Origin: Rhodococcus rhodochrous
Lineage (GTDB): Bacteria > Actinomycetota > Actinomycetes > Mycobacteriales > Mycobacteriaceae
Length of the DNA stretch: 64,000 nucleotides
Reading direction: 5' to 3'
Assembly (NCBI RefSeq): GCF_014854695.1
Contig: NZ_CP027557.1
Location: forward strand, 4,938,891-5,002,890
The notes under the pieces were generated by a model. The model had not been told where the DNA came from, did no database searches, and worked only from the letters and a program-made list of their open reading frames with translations. Numbering within the stretch: the first letter of the stretch is position 1; the number at the start of each line of letters is the position of its first letter. Positions 7,675-16,602 of this stretch are shown in pieces. A program made the position numbers and the translations under genes.

Positions 7675-9036
7675 ATGACCGAACGTACGAACACGGCTGC
7701 AAGCCTTCCACCGAATGCTTCCGCCGGACGATCCCCCGCAGAATCACGACGAGCAGGTCGAGCAGCCTTCATCGGAACCCTGCTCGAGTACTACGATTTC
7801 AGCCTCTATGCGTCCGCTGCATCAGTGGTTTTCGCAAGCGTGTTCTTCTCGGGCTCGAGCGCCTTCCTCGGAACACTCCAAGCGGTAGCGACCTTCGCCG
7901 TCGGCTTCCTCGTCCGCCCGATCGGTGGAGTCATCCTCGGAAGTCTCGGAGATCGCATCGGGCGTAAGAAGATCCTGGTCTTCACGATGCTGCTGATGGG
8001 CGGCGCAACCCTCCTGGTCGGACTTCTGCCCAGCTACGCCCAGATCGGCTGGGTCGCACCGCTTCTCCTCGTGCTTCTGCGTGTTCTGCAAGGCATCGGC
8101 GCCAGTGGCGAATACGGCGGCGCAGCACTGGTCGCGGTCGAATTCGCCCCCTCCAAGAAGCGCGGCCTGCTCGGCTCGCTGCCCGGCATGGGCGCGGCGC
8201 TCGGTGGCGTGCTCGGCTCGCTGTCCCTGCTCCTGGTCTCCGCGGTGATGTCGCAAGAGAGCTTCCTCAGCTGGGGCTGGCGTATCCCGTTCCTGTTCAG
8301 CGTCGTCATCCTCGCCTACGGCCTCTGGCTGCGCCGGACGCTGCCGGAAACCCCGGCGTTCGAGAAGGCCCAGAAGACGGAAACACTGACGAAGACGCCG
8401 ATCCGCGACGTTATCCGGCAGCAGCCGGGCGCCCTGATCGCCGTACTCGTGATGACCATCGGCCAGACCGGTATCGGCTACTTCTACATCGTCTTCATGG
8501 GTACCTTCGGCACCAACCAACTCGGCTTCGGAGGCACGGAAGTGCTCGTCGGCCTGATCGCCGCCCAGCTCACCAACGCCGTCCTCATCCCGCTCTTCGG
8601 CTCGCTGTCGGACCGTGTCGGACGACAGCCGGTGATCATCTTCGGCTTCCTCTACAGCGCCGTCTTCGCGTGGGCCGGCATGGCCATGCTCTCGGGCATG
8701 GATACGCCACCGCTGATGTTCTGGCTGGTCATGGCGATGGGCAACGGTATCGGCGTTGCGGCGATCTTCGGTCCCATGGGCGCATACGTCATCGAACTGT
8801 TCCGCACCCAGCACGCCTACACCGGACTCGGCCTGGGCCGTGAGGGTGGAAACGCCATCGGCGCGGCGGTCGTCCCCGTCATTGCCGTGGCGCTGGCGTT
8901 CGACGACACCACCGTGTGGCTCAGCCTCCTGATCTGCGTGGTCTCGCTGCTCGGCTTCGCGGGCACCGTTCTGGCCGGCCGCCGAACGGCATCCGACACC
9001 GAGGCAACCGAGGCCAAGACACCGGTCTCCGCATAG
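7675..9036 (+). CDS. MFS transporter, metabolite:H+ symporter (MHS/ShiA/PcaT-like)
   Basis: This 453-residue membrane protein has about 12 hydrophobic segments. Its N-terminal 'GTLLEYYDFSLYASAA' and 'GSLGDRIGRKK' loop 2-3 motif are typical of the metabolite:H+ symporter family, which imports organic acids and osmolytes. The second ATG (7675) is preferred because GAGG lies 7 bases before it; the first ATG at 7663 overlaps that site. It stands alone behind its own operator candidate and faces a convergent SDR gene, with a strong hairpin between. It is likely one of two substrate importers for the island. Confidence 0.9.
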   Translation: MTERTNTAASLPPNASAGRSPAESRRAGRAAFIGTLLEYYDFSLYASAASVVFASVFFSGSSAFLGTLQAVATFAVGFLVRPIGGVILGSLGDRIGRKKILVFTMLLMGGATLLVGLLPSYAQIGWVAPLLLVLLRVLQGIGASGEYGGAALVAVEFAPSKKRGLLGSLPGMGAALGGVLGSLSLLLVSAVMSQESFLSWGWRIPFLFSVVILAYGLWLRRTLPETPAFEKAQKTETLTKTPIRDVIRQQPGALIAVLVMTIGQTGIGYFYIVFMGTFGTNQLGFGGTEVLVGLIAAQLTNAVLIPLFGSLSDRVGRQPVIIFGFLYSAVFAWAGMAMLSGMDTPPLMFWLVMAMGNGIGVAAIFGPMGAYVIELFRTQHAYTGLGLGREGGNAIGAAVVPVIAVALAFDDTTVWLSLLICVVSLLGFAGTVLAGRRTASDTEATEAKTPVSA

Positions 9037-9056
9037 CACTCGGGATCCACACGCAT

Positions 9057-9112
9057 CGAGACCGGGGTTGTTTGCGAAAGTTCCCTACTTTTCGCAAACA
9101 ACCCCGGTCTCG
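9057..9112. terminator. Bidirectional hairpin terminator (23-bp perfect stem)
   Basis: The arms 9057-9079 and 9090-9112 are perfectly complementary over 23 bases, with a 10-base loop. The hairpin sits between the convergent MFS (ends 9036) and SDR (ends 9141) genes. There is no T-tract, so it is either an unusual terminator or a mobile-type palindrome. It would also stabilise both mRNA ends. Confidence 0.75.
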
Positions 9113-9140
9113 TTCGTGCGGAACGCCTTACGAACTGGGA

Positions 9141-9893
9141 TCAGACCCCGACGGGGCCGCCACGCCAGACGCCGATCTCCTCACCGGAGACGTCGGCCGC
9201 GTAATCGGAGACGAGGAAGGACACCGTCGACGCGATGGACTCGGGAGGGATCGAAGGCCAGTGCTTGGTCAGCGCCTCGACCCCCGCTTCCCCACCGCTG
9301 GAGACGATGTCGGTCGCTACGAATCCCGGCATCACACAGTTGACGGTGATTCCGCGCCGTGCGACCTCGAGTGCCATCGACTTCGTCATGCCGACCAGCC
9401 CGGCCTTGGCGGCGGCGTAAGCGCTCATGCCCGGGGCCGGACGGCGACCACCGGAGGGGCTGTTGACGAACACCACCCGACCCCAGCCTGCTTCGTACAT
9501 TGCGGGTAGGGCGAAGTGCGTGCAGTAGAACGCGCCGTTGAGGTTGACGGCGATGACTTCGTCGAAGTCCGCCGGAGACTGCTTCCTGGCCGCGCCGGCC
9601 TTGTTCATACCGGCGTTGTTCACGAGAACCGTCGGCGCCCCGAGCCGGGCGGTGGTGTCGGCTATGAGACGCTCGGCGTCCTCGACGACCGAGACGTCCG
9701 CCTGGATCGCAACTGCCTGCCCACCGTCGGCGACGATCTTCGCCGCGACCTCCTCGGCATCGCGGGCACTGCGTGAATAGTTCACTGCGACAGCAAATCC
9801 GTCTGCCGCGAGCTGATGCGAGACGGCCGCGCCGATACCTCGGCCGCCTCCCGTAACCACAGCCACCTTGTTCGACGTCATCGTCGGTGTCAC
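9141..9893 (-). CDS. SDR-family oxidoreductase 2 (FabG-like)
   Basis: This 250-residue short-chain dehydrogenase has TGGGRGIG near residue 15, 'NNAG' near 92, a Ser in 'VNSPSGG' and 'YAAAKAGLVGMTKSMALE' (catalytic Tyr and Lys). The 'VNYSRSARDAEE' segment after strand 2 favours NADP. The GTG at 9891-9893 overlaps the ligase stop (GTGA) and has GAGAAGG just upstream; an ATG four codons inside is an alternative. Coupling to the acyl-CoA ligase suggests a 3-ketoacyl/hydroxyacyl-CoA redox step. Confidence 0.9.
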   Translation of the reverse strand: MTPTMTSNKVAVVTGGGRGIGAAVSHQLAADGFAVAVNYSRSARDAEEVAAKIVADGGQAVAIQADVSVVEDAERLIADTTARLGAPTVLVNNAGMNKAGAARKQSPADFDEVIAVNLNGAFYCTHFALPAMYEAGWGRVVFVNSPSGGRRPAPGMSAYAAAKAGLVGMTKSMALEVARRGITVNCVMPGFVATDIVSSGGEAGVEALTKHWPSIPPESIASTVSFLVSDYAADVSGEEIGVWRGGPVGV

Positions 9894-11413
9894 CTGACCT
9901 TCTCGTAGTTGTCCGGCACATTCGCGAAGGCGTCACGCAGTTGACGCTTCGCGATCTTGCCACTGGGCATGCGGGGCAGCGGCTCGTCCATGAACACGAC
10001 GTAGCGCGGCACCTTGTAGTCGGCGAGTTGCTCGTTGCAGAAATCCACGATCTCGGATTCCTTCATCTCGGTCGTCGCTCGTACCAGAGCCGCCGGCGTC
10101 TCGCCGAACTTGGCGTCGGGCACGCTGATCACCGCGACCTCCTCGACGCCCGGTATCCGGTTGATGACCGTTTCGATTTCGGCCGGGGAGATGTTCAGGC
10201 CGCCCGAGATGATCATGTCCTTGAGCCTGTCGACGTAGGTGAGGTACCCGTTCTCGTCGAGCTTGCCGAGGTCGCCCGTGTAGAGCCAGCCGTCGCGGAG
10301 CGCCTCCTTCGTCGCAGCTTCGTTGCGCCAGTATCCGGGCATCATGCCGGGTCCGCGCAGCAGGATCTGGCCGGTTTCGTTGGGCGGGAGATTGTTTCCG
10401 TCCGGGTCCACGACCCGGATCTTGGTGAAGATGCCGCCGTATCCGCACTTGTCGGGGTGTTCTGCGGCTTCGTCACGCGGCATGGCGGTTGCCGAGCCGC
10501 CGATCTCGGTCTGGCCGTAGATCTGCCGCAGAGCCACCCCCTGGGCCTGCCACTTTCGGAGGAGGTCGACGGGGACCCGGGCTCCGCCGACATGAGCGGT
10601 GACCATGTGGCTCAGATCGGATTCGGTGAAACCGGGTGCCTTGGCGATCTGCTCGAACAGAATCGGGGGGCCGGTCAGAGTGTTGGCCTTGTCCTCGTTC
10701 AGAACACGCAGAGCTTCGACGGGGTCGAATCCGGGCTGGAGGAACAGTGTTCCGCCGTGCAGGACGACCCGCGAGATGCCCCAGATGATCCCTGCCGCGG
10801 AGAACAACGGCAGTACGAGCAACGGCCGGAGTCCGTTCGGCTGGATGGGCTCCATGAGGTGCCACTCGTGCATCTCACCGGCGATCGTCGCGTGCGTGAA
10901 GATCACGCCCTTGGGGTTGCCGGTGGTGCCGCTCGTGAACACGATGGCGGTGGGATCGCCCATCTCCACGATCGGGGTGGGGAATCGTGTGTGAGCACCT
11001 TCCCGGAGCGGACGGACGTCTTTCTCGAACACCGCGATCGCGAAGGTGTTTCGCTCCTGCTGAACTTCTTCGAGGCGGGACAGCAGCGCTTCGTCGCAGA
11101 CGACGACGGTCGGCTCGCAATCGTCCACGAGGGTGACGAGTTCACGGGCGAGCATGCGCTGGTTGAGACCGACGGCGATGGCCCCGACCTTCATGGCGGC
11201 GAGCGCAGCCACGGCCCATTCGAGACTGTTGACGCCGAGGAGGGCGACTCGGTCGCCTCGCGTCACGCCCCGCGACGCGAGGTCGTGGGCCACGCCGTCG
11301 GCCCAGGTGGACAGTTCGGCGTAGGTCACGACATCACCGGCGAAGTCGATCGCGGGGAGGTCGGGCTTCGACCTGGCCCAGTAGGTCAGCGCGTCTACAA
11401 CGGTGCCGCTCAT
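9890..11413 (-). CDS. AMP-forming acyl-CoA ligase 1
   Basis: This 507-residue ANL-superfamily enzyme has the P-loop-like 'IVFTSGTTGNPKG' near residue 155, 'QIYGQTEIG' near 300 (A5 motif), 'WLYTGDLGKLDENGYL' near 380 (A7), 'GLNISPAEIE' and the catalytic Lys in 'PSGKIAKRQL' near the C-terminus. It should activate a carboxylic acid with ATP and CoA. There is no carrier-protein domain. It begins a two-gene minus-strand operon with the SDR and has an operator candidate upstream at 11491-11508. The acid cannot be predicted from the motifs. Confidence 0.92.
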   Translation of the reverse strand: MSGTVVDALTYWARSKPDLPAIDFAGDVVTYAELSTWADGVAHDLASRGVTRGDRVALLGVNSLEWAVAALAAMKVGAIAVGLNQRMLARELVTLVDDCEPTVVVCDEALLSRLEEVQQERNTFAIAVFEKDVRPLREGAHTRFPTPIVEMGDPTAIVFTSGTTGNPKGVIFTHATIAGEMHEWHLMEPIQPNGLRPLLVLPLFSAAGIIWGISRVVLHGGTLFLQPGFDPVEALRVLNEDKANTLTGPPILFEQIAKAPGFTESDLSHMVTAHVGGARVPVDLLRKWQAQGVALRQIYGQTEIGGSATAMPRDEAAEHPDKCGYGGIFTKIRVVDPDGNNLPPNETGQILLRGPGMMPGYWRNEAATKEALRDGWLYTGDLGKLDENGYLTYVDRLKDMIISGGLNISPAEIETVINRIPGVEEVAVISVPDAKFGETPAALVRATTEMKESEIVDFCNEQLADYKVPRYVVFMDEPLPRMPSGKIAKRQLRDAFANVPDNYEKVR

Positions 11414-11490
11414 GATGCCTCCATGGATATAGGTGATCGAGTGCGGACCTCCACACCGGTGAGGCGCAGGTCACATCCGCGCTGTTAAAT

Positions 11491-11508
11491 CTAAAGCCTG
11501 TTGTTTAT
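11491..11508. promoter_or_regulatory. Candidate regulon operator, copy 4
   Basis: CTAA-N10-TTAT, with the minus-strand core TTTAGATTTA, lies 78 bases upstream of acyl-CoA ligase 1. Its edge overlaps the last codons of the upstream fprB-like gene. It has one mismatch from the TWAA half. Confidence 0.45.
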
Positions 11509-13139
11509 CGAGGCAAGCCCGAAATGTCGCCGGCGTCCCGCGCGACCGCCAGCATCGCGTCGATCTCCACCAACTTGTGCCGCGCGCGGCCCTGACGACG
11601 CCCCTCGAGTCGTTCGTGCCTGTCGATCCGCTTCCACCCGTCGAAGTCGATCACCTCCGGGCAGCGCGACCTCACGACCTCCGCCAACTCGTCCGCGGTG
11701 CCGGCCGGGTCGCGAAGCCGGTTCTGCGCAAAATCCGCGACGATGGTCTCGACGGTCTCCGCGGCGCAGTATCGGTTGGTGCCGATCACGCCGGTCGGCC
11801 CCCGTTTGATCCACCCCGCGACATACGCGCCCTGCACGGGACGGCCCTCGGCAGGATCGATCACGCGCCCCTCCACGTTCGGGACCGTGCCGCGTTCGTC
11901 GTCGAACGGCAGGCCGGGCACAGGTCTCCCCCGGTAGCCCACCGAACGCAGGACCATCGCCGCGTCGAGATCCTCCGCGGGCCCGTCTCCGGCGAAAGGC
12001 GCGATTCTCAGGCCCTCGACTCGGCCGTCCCCGAGAATCTCGACCGGCGAGCCGTGGAAGCGCAGGACGATTCGCCGGTGACCGGGCCGCGGCGGGCGCT
12101 GTGCGTACTCGGCCAGCGTCCGTAACTTGATCGGCGCATCGGCGGGAGTCTCGTACCCACCGTGCACGGTCACGTCGACCTCCGGCAGTGAGCCCAGCGC
12201 GAGAAGTTCCGGGGTCGTGAAAGCGGCGTGCTCGGGGCCGCGCCGGCCGAGCACGACCACCTCCTCGACGGCACTCTTGCGCAACGCGTTCAGCGCGTGC
12301 TCGGCAAGATCTCCGGGTACGAGATGGTCGGGGTCCCGCGCGAGGATGCGTGCCACGTCCAGAGCGACATTGCCGTTGCCGACGACCACCACCCGTCGAC
12401 CGGACAGGTCGAACGTGCGGTCGGCGAATTCCGGATGCCCGTTATACCAGGCGACGAATTCGCGGGCCGCGACGCTACCTGGCAGATCCTCCCCGGGAAT
12501 TCCGAGTTTCCGGTCGTCGGATGCTCCGCTCGCGTGGACGACCGCATGGTGGTGAGTGAGCAGTTCCTCGATACCGATGTCCCGTCCGATCTCCACCCCG
12601 AAGAACGCCCGGAAACCTTCCCGGCCACCGGTGCGGGAGAACAGGCGGTCGACTGCCTTGGTGGTCTGATGGTCCGGGGCCACCCCGAAGCGGACGAGCC
12701 CACCGGCGACCGGCAACCGTTCGAACATCGACACCTCGACGTCCACGTCGCGTCTCTTCAGCAACTCCTCCGCGGCATAGAACGCCGACGGGCCGGAACC
12801 GACGATCGCCACCCGCAGGGTCCCGGAGCGTTCGACGACCCGGGTGGGCTCCGGGGCCACCTCGGTGGGGCCGGACACGGACGGATTACCGAGGAAGTAC
12901 GCCGCGTTCAGATCCCTGTAGATCTCCGTTTCCGGAGTGAGATCGCTGTCGGGAACGATCGCGTCCACCGGGCACACGTCGGCGCAGGCTCCACAGTCGA
13001 TGCACGTGTCGGGATCGATATAGAGCATCTCGGTGCGCGCGTACTGCGCTTCGTCGGGTGTCGGGTGGATACAGTTCACCGGGCACACGGCGACACACGT
13101 GGCGTCGTTGCAGCAGGCCTGAGTGACTACGTACGTCAT
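11505..13139 (-). CDS. fprB: Ferredoxin / ferredoxin-NADP+ reductase fusion (FprB type)
   Basis: This 544-residue protein has an N-terminal bacterial ferredoxin with cysteines at C9/C10, C15, C19, C23 and C46-x2-C49-x2-C52-x3-C56-P. An adrenodoxin-reductase-like flavoprotein follows, with the FAD motif 'VAIVGSGPSAF' near 110, the NADP motif 'VVVVGNGNVALDVARIL' near 250 and 'GWIKRGPTGVIGTNR' near 440. It would move electrons between NADPH and iron-sulfur or heme enzymes. The ATG at 13137-13139 overlaps the dehydrogenase stop (ATGA); a longer upstream open frame lies within that gene. Being in one operon with two Mo oxidoreductases, it is their likely redox partner (inference). Confidence 0.9.
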   Translation of the reverse strand: MTYVVTQACCNDATCVAVCPVNCIHPTPDEAQYARTEMLYIDPDTCIDCGACADVCPVDAIVPDSDLTPETEIYRDLNAAYFLGNPSVSGPTEVAPEPTRVVERSGTLRVAIVGSGPSAFYAAEELLKRRDVDVEVSMFERLPVAGGLVRFGVAPDHQTTKAVDRLFSRTGGREGFRAFFGVEIGRDIGIEELLTHHHAVVHASGASDDRKLGIPGEDLPGSVAAREFVAWYNGHPEFADRTFDLSGRRVVVVGNGNVALDVARILARDPDHLVPGDLAEHALNALRKSAVEEVVVLGRRGPEHAAFTTPELLALGSLPEVDVTVHGGYETPADAPIKLRTLAEYAQRPPRPGHRRIVLRFHGSPVEILGDGRVEGLRIAPFAGDGPAEDLDAAMVLRSVGYRGRPVPGLPFDDERGTVPNVEGRVIDPAEGRPVQGAYVAGWIKRGPTGVIGTNRYCAAETVETIVADFAQNRLRDPAGTADELAEVVRSRCPEVIDFDGWKRIDRHERLEGRRQGRARHKLVEIDAMLAVARDAGDISGLPR

Positions 13140-14368
13140 GAGTTCTCCGATCGATCGCGAAGCGCTGGATCCTGGTTCGGGAGACGGAAGCGGTCGCCGT
13201 AGCGGTCGGCGAGTCGGCCCGCGCGATCCGCGAAACTTCGGGCTCCACCCGAATACGAATGCCGGAACGACGCGACCCCACCCGTATGGGCGGGAAACCC
13301 GATGCCCAGAACGGATCCGGTGTCTGCGTCGGCGTCGGAGGTGACGACGCCTTCGTCGAGGCACCGGCATGCCTCGACGACCTGAGCGAACAGCAGACGG
13401 TCGCGCATGTCGTCGACCGGGATGTCCTTCACCGGTCCGAATGCCTCGCGCAACCCGCTCCACAGCCCGAGCCGTGTGCCGTCGTCGTCGTAGTCGTAGA
13501 AACCGCGGCCCGCGGCTCGTCCGCCGCGGTCGTGAGCATCGATCATGTGGTCGCGCACCCTGTCCGCCTCGTGGGCCCGCCACGTGCCGCCGGACGATTC
13601 GACGGCGGCACGCTGCTCCCGTTGCACCGAACGGTTGAGGGTCAGCGAGATCTCGTCGAGAAGTTGCAGCGGGGGAACCGGATATCCCGCATCCTTCGCC
13701 GCATCTTCGACGAGGCCCGGGTCGATTCCGGCACCGACGGCGATCAGCGCTTCGTCGAGATATCGCTCCATGACGCGGCTCGTGAAGAACCCCCGGCTGT
13801 CGCGCACGACGATGGGTGTCTTTCCGAGCAGCCGCGCATACTCCAGAGCGGACGACAAGGTCTTTTCGGATGTGCGCGTACCGACGATCGTCTCCACCAG
13901 CCGCATCCGGTCGACCGGCGAGAAGAAGTGCATGCCGACGAACGTCTCCGGGCGCGACAACGTGGACGCGAGGGTCGTGATCGGCAGCGTCGACGTCGTC
14001 GATGCGAGCACGGTGCCGGGCTCGGTGACCGCTTCGATCGTCTGCAGAACCTGCTGTTTGACGGCGACGTTCTCGGCCACGGCTTCGACCACCAACGCGG
14101 AGGGGCCGAGGTCCGAGAGGCGTTCGGTGATCTCGATGCGATCGAGCAAAGCTCGTGACGAGGCAACGTCGGTGGTTCCCGAGTCGAGTGCACGCGCCTC
14201 ACGTCGTTCTGCGTAGTGCCGGCCCCGTCGTGCGCCTTGCAGGGTGCGTGCGACGAGCACGACTTCCGCCCCCGCCCGCGCACACGTGTAGGCGATGGCC
14301 GACCCCATCATTCCGGCTCCGACCACCCCGACCGTCGTGCCCTTCAAGGTGTCACTGCGCGCGTTCAC
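13136..14368 (-). CDS. 3-hydroxyacyl-CoA dehydrogenase, NAD-binding
   Basis: This 410-residue protein has the N-terminal Rossmann motif 'GVVGAGMMGSAIAY' (residues 13-26), 'EAVAENVAVKQQV' near 95, 'STTSTLPIT' near 120, the catalytic His in 'FVGMHFFSPVDRMRLVE' near 148 and 'RGFFTSRV' near 195. A duplicated C-terminal domain follows. The GTG start overlaps the stop of Mo oxidoreductase 2 (GTGA). It oxidises a 3-hydroxyacyl-CoA with NAD in a beta-oxidation-type cycle. There is no crotonase domain, unlike FadB fusions. Confidence 0.9.
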   Translation of the reverse strand: MNARSDTLKGTTVGVVGAGMMGSAIAYTCARAGAEVVLVARTLQGARRGRHYAERREARALDSGTTDVASSRALLDRIEITERLSDLGPSALVVEAVAENVAVKQQVLQTIEAVTEPGTVLASTTSTLPITTLASTLSRPETFVGMHFFSPVDRMRLVETIVGTRTSEKTLSSALEYARLLGKTPIVVRDSRGFFTSRVMERYLDEALIAVGAGIDPGLVEDAAKDAGYPVPPLQLLDEISLTLNRSVQREQRAAVESSGGTWRAHEADRVRDHMIDAHDRGGRAAGRGFYDYDDDGTRLGLWSGLREAFGPVKDIPVDDMRDRLLFAQVVEACRCLDEGVVTSDADADTGSVLGIGFPAHTGGVASFRHSYSGGARSFADRAGRLADRYGDRFRLPNQDPALRDRSENS

Positions 14369-16602
14369 CGGGGGCCTGCTTCCGCTCGCTCGACATCGAC
14401 GGGTATGCCGTTGAAGATCGGGGCGCCGGTGAGGGGTTCGACCACCGAATCATCTACCAGTGCATTGACATTGGAACCCGGGGCGGACGCGGCCCTCGTG
14501 ATTCCCAGCCCGTCCCCCTGGTGGCCCCAGCCGTGTGGCAGGCTCACGACCCCCGGGCGTACTTCCGCGGTGATACGCACTTCGCCGAGAATCGATCCCG
14601 TCTTCGACGTGATGCGTACTGTGTCGCCGTCCACCAGGCCACGTTCACGAGCGTCGGCGTCGTTGACGAACAATGCGCACTGTCCGCTGTCCGGTTGGGG
14701 CAGCGCGTTGTGGAGCCAGGAGTTCATGCCGCGACGTTGTCGCCGGTTGATCAGCAACAGTTCGGGCACCGGCTGTTCCAGGGCCGCGCGCACGCGGGGG
14801 ATATCGACGGTCAGCCGGTCCGGCACGAGGTCGATCCGGCCGTTCGGTGTGCGCAGAACCTCCGGGATCCGCGGTTGCATCGGCCCGTAGTCGATACCTT
14901 CCGGGTGCCGTTCGAGCAGCTCGAGCGTGAGTCCGTCGGGCACGGCACCGAACCGATCGCCGTAGGGGCCGCTGCGTAACCGGAGATCGAGGAGTCGCTC
15001 GGGGCCGGTACGTGCCGATACCGAAGCGGCCACGTGTTCGGGTTCGCACGCAGCCAGTTTCGCTGCCCGGCGGATCGCGGTGGCGGCCACCTCGTCGTCG
15101 AGTTCGGAGATGGGGCGTCCCGGTTCGCCACGGACGATCGCGGTGAGCCTGAGCAGGATCTGCCATTCCGGCATCTCCCCGGGGCCGGGTTCGAGCAGCG
15201 GCGCCGAATACCGGGCCACGTTGCGGACCTGGAAGTGGGTCAGCGCGAGGTCGTGGTGTCCGCGCGTGGTCAGCGGAGGAGGAGGGAGAACGACGTCGGC
15301 GTAGCGGGTGGTCTCGTTGAGGTACCCGTCGATGCAGACCATGAACTCGAGGTCGGCCAGCGCCGTCTCGACGGCACGGCTGTTGGGCACCGACCGGGCC
15401 GGATTACCGGAGATGGTGATCAGTGCCCGGACCTGGCCGGGCCCCGGGGTGAGGATCTCCTCGGCGAAGCACACAGCGGGGATCTCCCCCATCGCCTCCG
15501 GCATATCGCGTACACGTGAGCGCCAGCGGTCGAACACGAGGGGCGCCTTCGGATTTGCCGGCCACGTGGTGGGTCCACCTGCCGGCGGGGTCGGGAACAT
15601 CGCCCCACCGGGCCGGTCGAGATTCCCCGTGACGATGTTGAGAACCTCGACCATCCAGTTCGCCACCGAACCGAATTCCTGGGTGCACGAACCCATCCGG
15701 GAATGCGCCACCGCCGCCGGAGCGGCGGCGAAATCACGTGCGACCTGCCGGATCAGCCCGGCGTCCAGACCGCACGTGTCGGCCACCGCTTCGGGCGTGA
15801 ACGGCGCTGCGAGCCGAAGCACGTCCTCCACGCCGTCCACGTGATCGGCCAACCGTCCGAGTGCTGCAAGGTTTTCCTCCGCGATCACGGAGACGAGCGC
15901 GAGCAGGAACAGAGCGTCGGTACCCGGACGGATCGGCAGGTGCAGGTCGGCGACCTCGGCGGTGCGGGTTCGCGCCGGGTCCACCACGACCAGCGTGCCG
16001 CCACGCTCGCGCAGCGCCTCCAGGCGCTTGCCGATTCCCGGCGCCGTGATGGTACTGCCGTTGGACACGAGCGGGTTGGATCCCAGAATCAGCAGGTACG
16101 ACGTCCGGTCGATGTCCGGAATCGCCATCCCCAGCCCAGTGCCGTAGAGCAGCGTGTTGACGAAGTTCTTCGGGAGCGTGTCGATGCTCGCCGGTGAGTA
16201 CACGTTCCGTGTTCCGATGGCCGCGATCAACGGCAGGGTGTACAGGGACGGGTCGAGGTGATGTGCGGCCGGATTCCCGGAATACACTGCGCAACTGGTC
16301 GGATCACGCGCGACGATCGGCGGTAGCCGTCTTTCGATCTCCGCGAACGCCTCGTCCCAGGAGGCCGTGCGGAAGCCGTCTCCGTCCCGTATCAGCGGAG
16401 TGCGTACGACGTCCGGATCGTTCTCCAGCGCAGCAAGACCCACTCCCTTGGCGCAGCTGTGTCCCGCGCTGAACACGTCGTCGGGATTCGCGCGCACCGA
16501 TGTCACGGTGCGTCCGTCCAGTTCGAAGAGCAGCCCGCACGTCGCCTCGCAGAGCGGGCAGATGCGTGGTTTCACCGTACGGGCCGAGGTCTCAGTGGGC
16601 AC
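14365..16602 (-). CDS. Molybdopterin (bis-PGD) oxidoreductase 2, DMSO-reductase superfamily
   Basis: This 745-residue protein has N-terminal C15-x2-C18-x3-C22...C50, the pterin motif 'LLILGSNPLVSNG' near 170, 'ISGNPARSVPN' near 400 and the C-terminal domain with 'GMNSWLHNALPQP' near 625 and 'SLPHGWGHQG' near 690. Asp141 in SIDTLPK aligns with Asp143 of oxidoreductase 1 at the metal-ligand position. There is no twin-arginine signal. The start lies 11 bases inside the end of Mo oxidoreductase 3, giving tight coupling. It is the middle of a four-gene operon: Mo3, Mo2, hydroxyacyl-CoA dehydrogenase, ferredoxin reductase. Confidence 0.9.
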   Translation of the reverse strand: MPTETSARTVKPRICPLCEATCGLLFELDGRTVTSVRANPDDVFSAGHSCAKGVGLAALENDPDVVRTPLIRDGDGFRTASWDEAFAEIERRLPPIVARDPTSCAVYSGNPAAHHLDPSLYTLPLIAAIGTRNVYSPASIDTLPKNFVNTLLYGTGLGMAIPDIDRTSYLLILGSNPLVSNGSTITAPGIGKRLEALRERGGTLVVVDPARTRTAEVADLHLPIRPGTDALFLLALVSVIAEENLAALGRLADHVDGVEDVLRLAAPFTPEAVADTCGLDAGLIRQVARDFAAAPAAVAHSRMGSCTQEFGSVANWMVEVLNIVTGNLDRPGGAMFPTPPAGGPTTWPANPKAPLVFDRWRSRVRDMPEAMGEIPAVCFAEEILTPGPGQVRALITISGNPARSVPNSRAVETALADLEFMVCIDGYLNETTRYADVVLPPPPLTTRGHHDLALTHFQVRNVARYSAPLLEPGPGEMPEWQILLRLTAIVRGEPGRPISELDDEVAATAIRRAAKLAACEPEHVAASVSARTGPERLLDLRLRSGPYGDRFGAVPDGLTLELLERHPEGIDYGPMQPRIPEVLRTPNGRIDLVPDRLTVDIPRVRAALEQPVPELLLINRRQRRGMNSWLHNALPQPDSGQCALFVNDADARERGLVDGDTVRITSKTGSILGEVRITAEVRPGVVSLPHGWGHQGDGLGITRAASAPGSNVNALVDDSVVEPLTGAPIFNGIPVDVERAEAGPR

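Noticed and set aside
9887-11488. A 533-codon open frame on the plus strand, antisense to acyl-CoA ligase 1
   Set aside because: It is the complement of a well-supported ligase with all motifs. In GC-rich DNA long antisense frames arise from third-position bias. Its product resembles no family.
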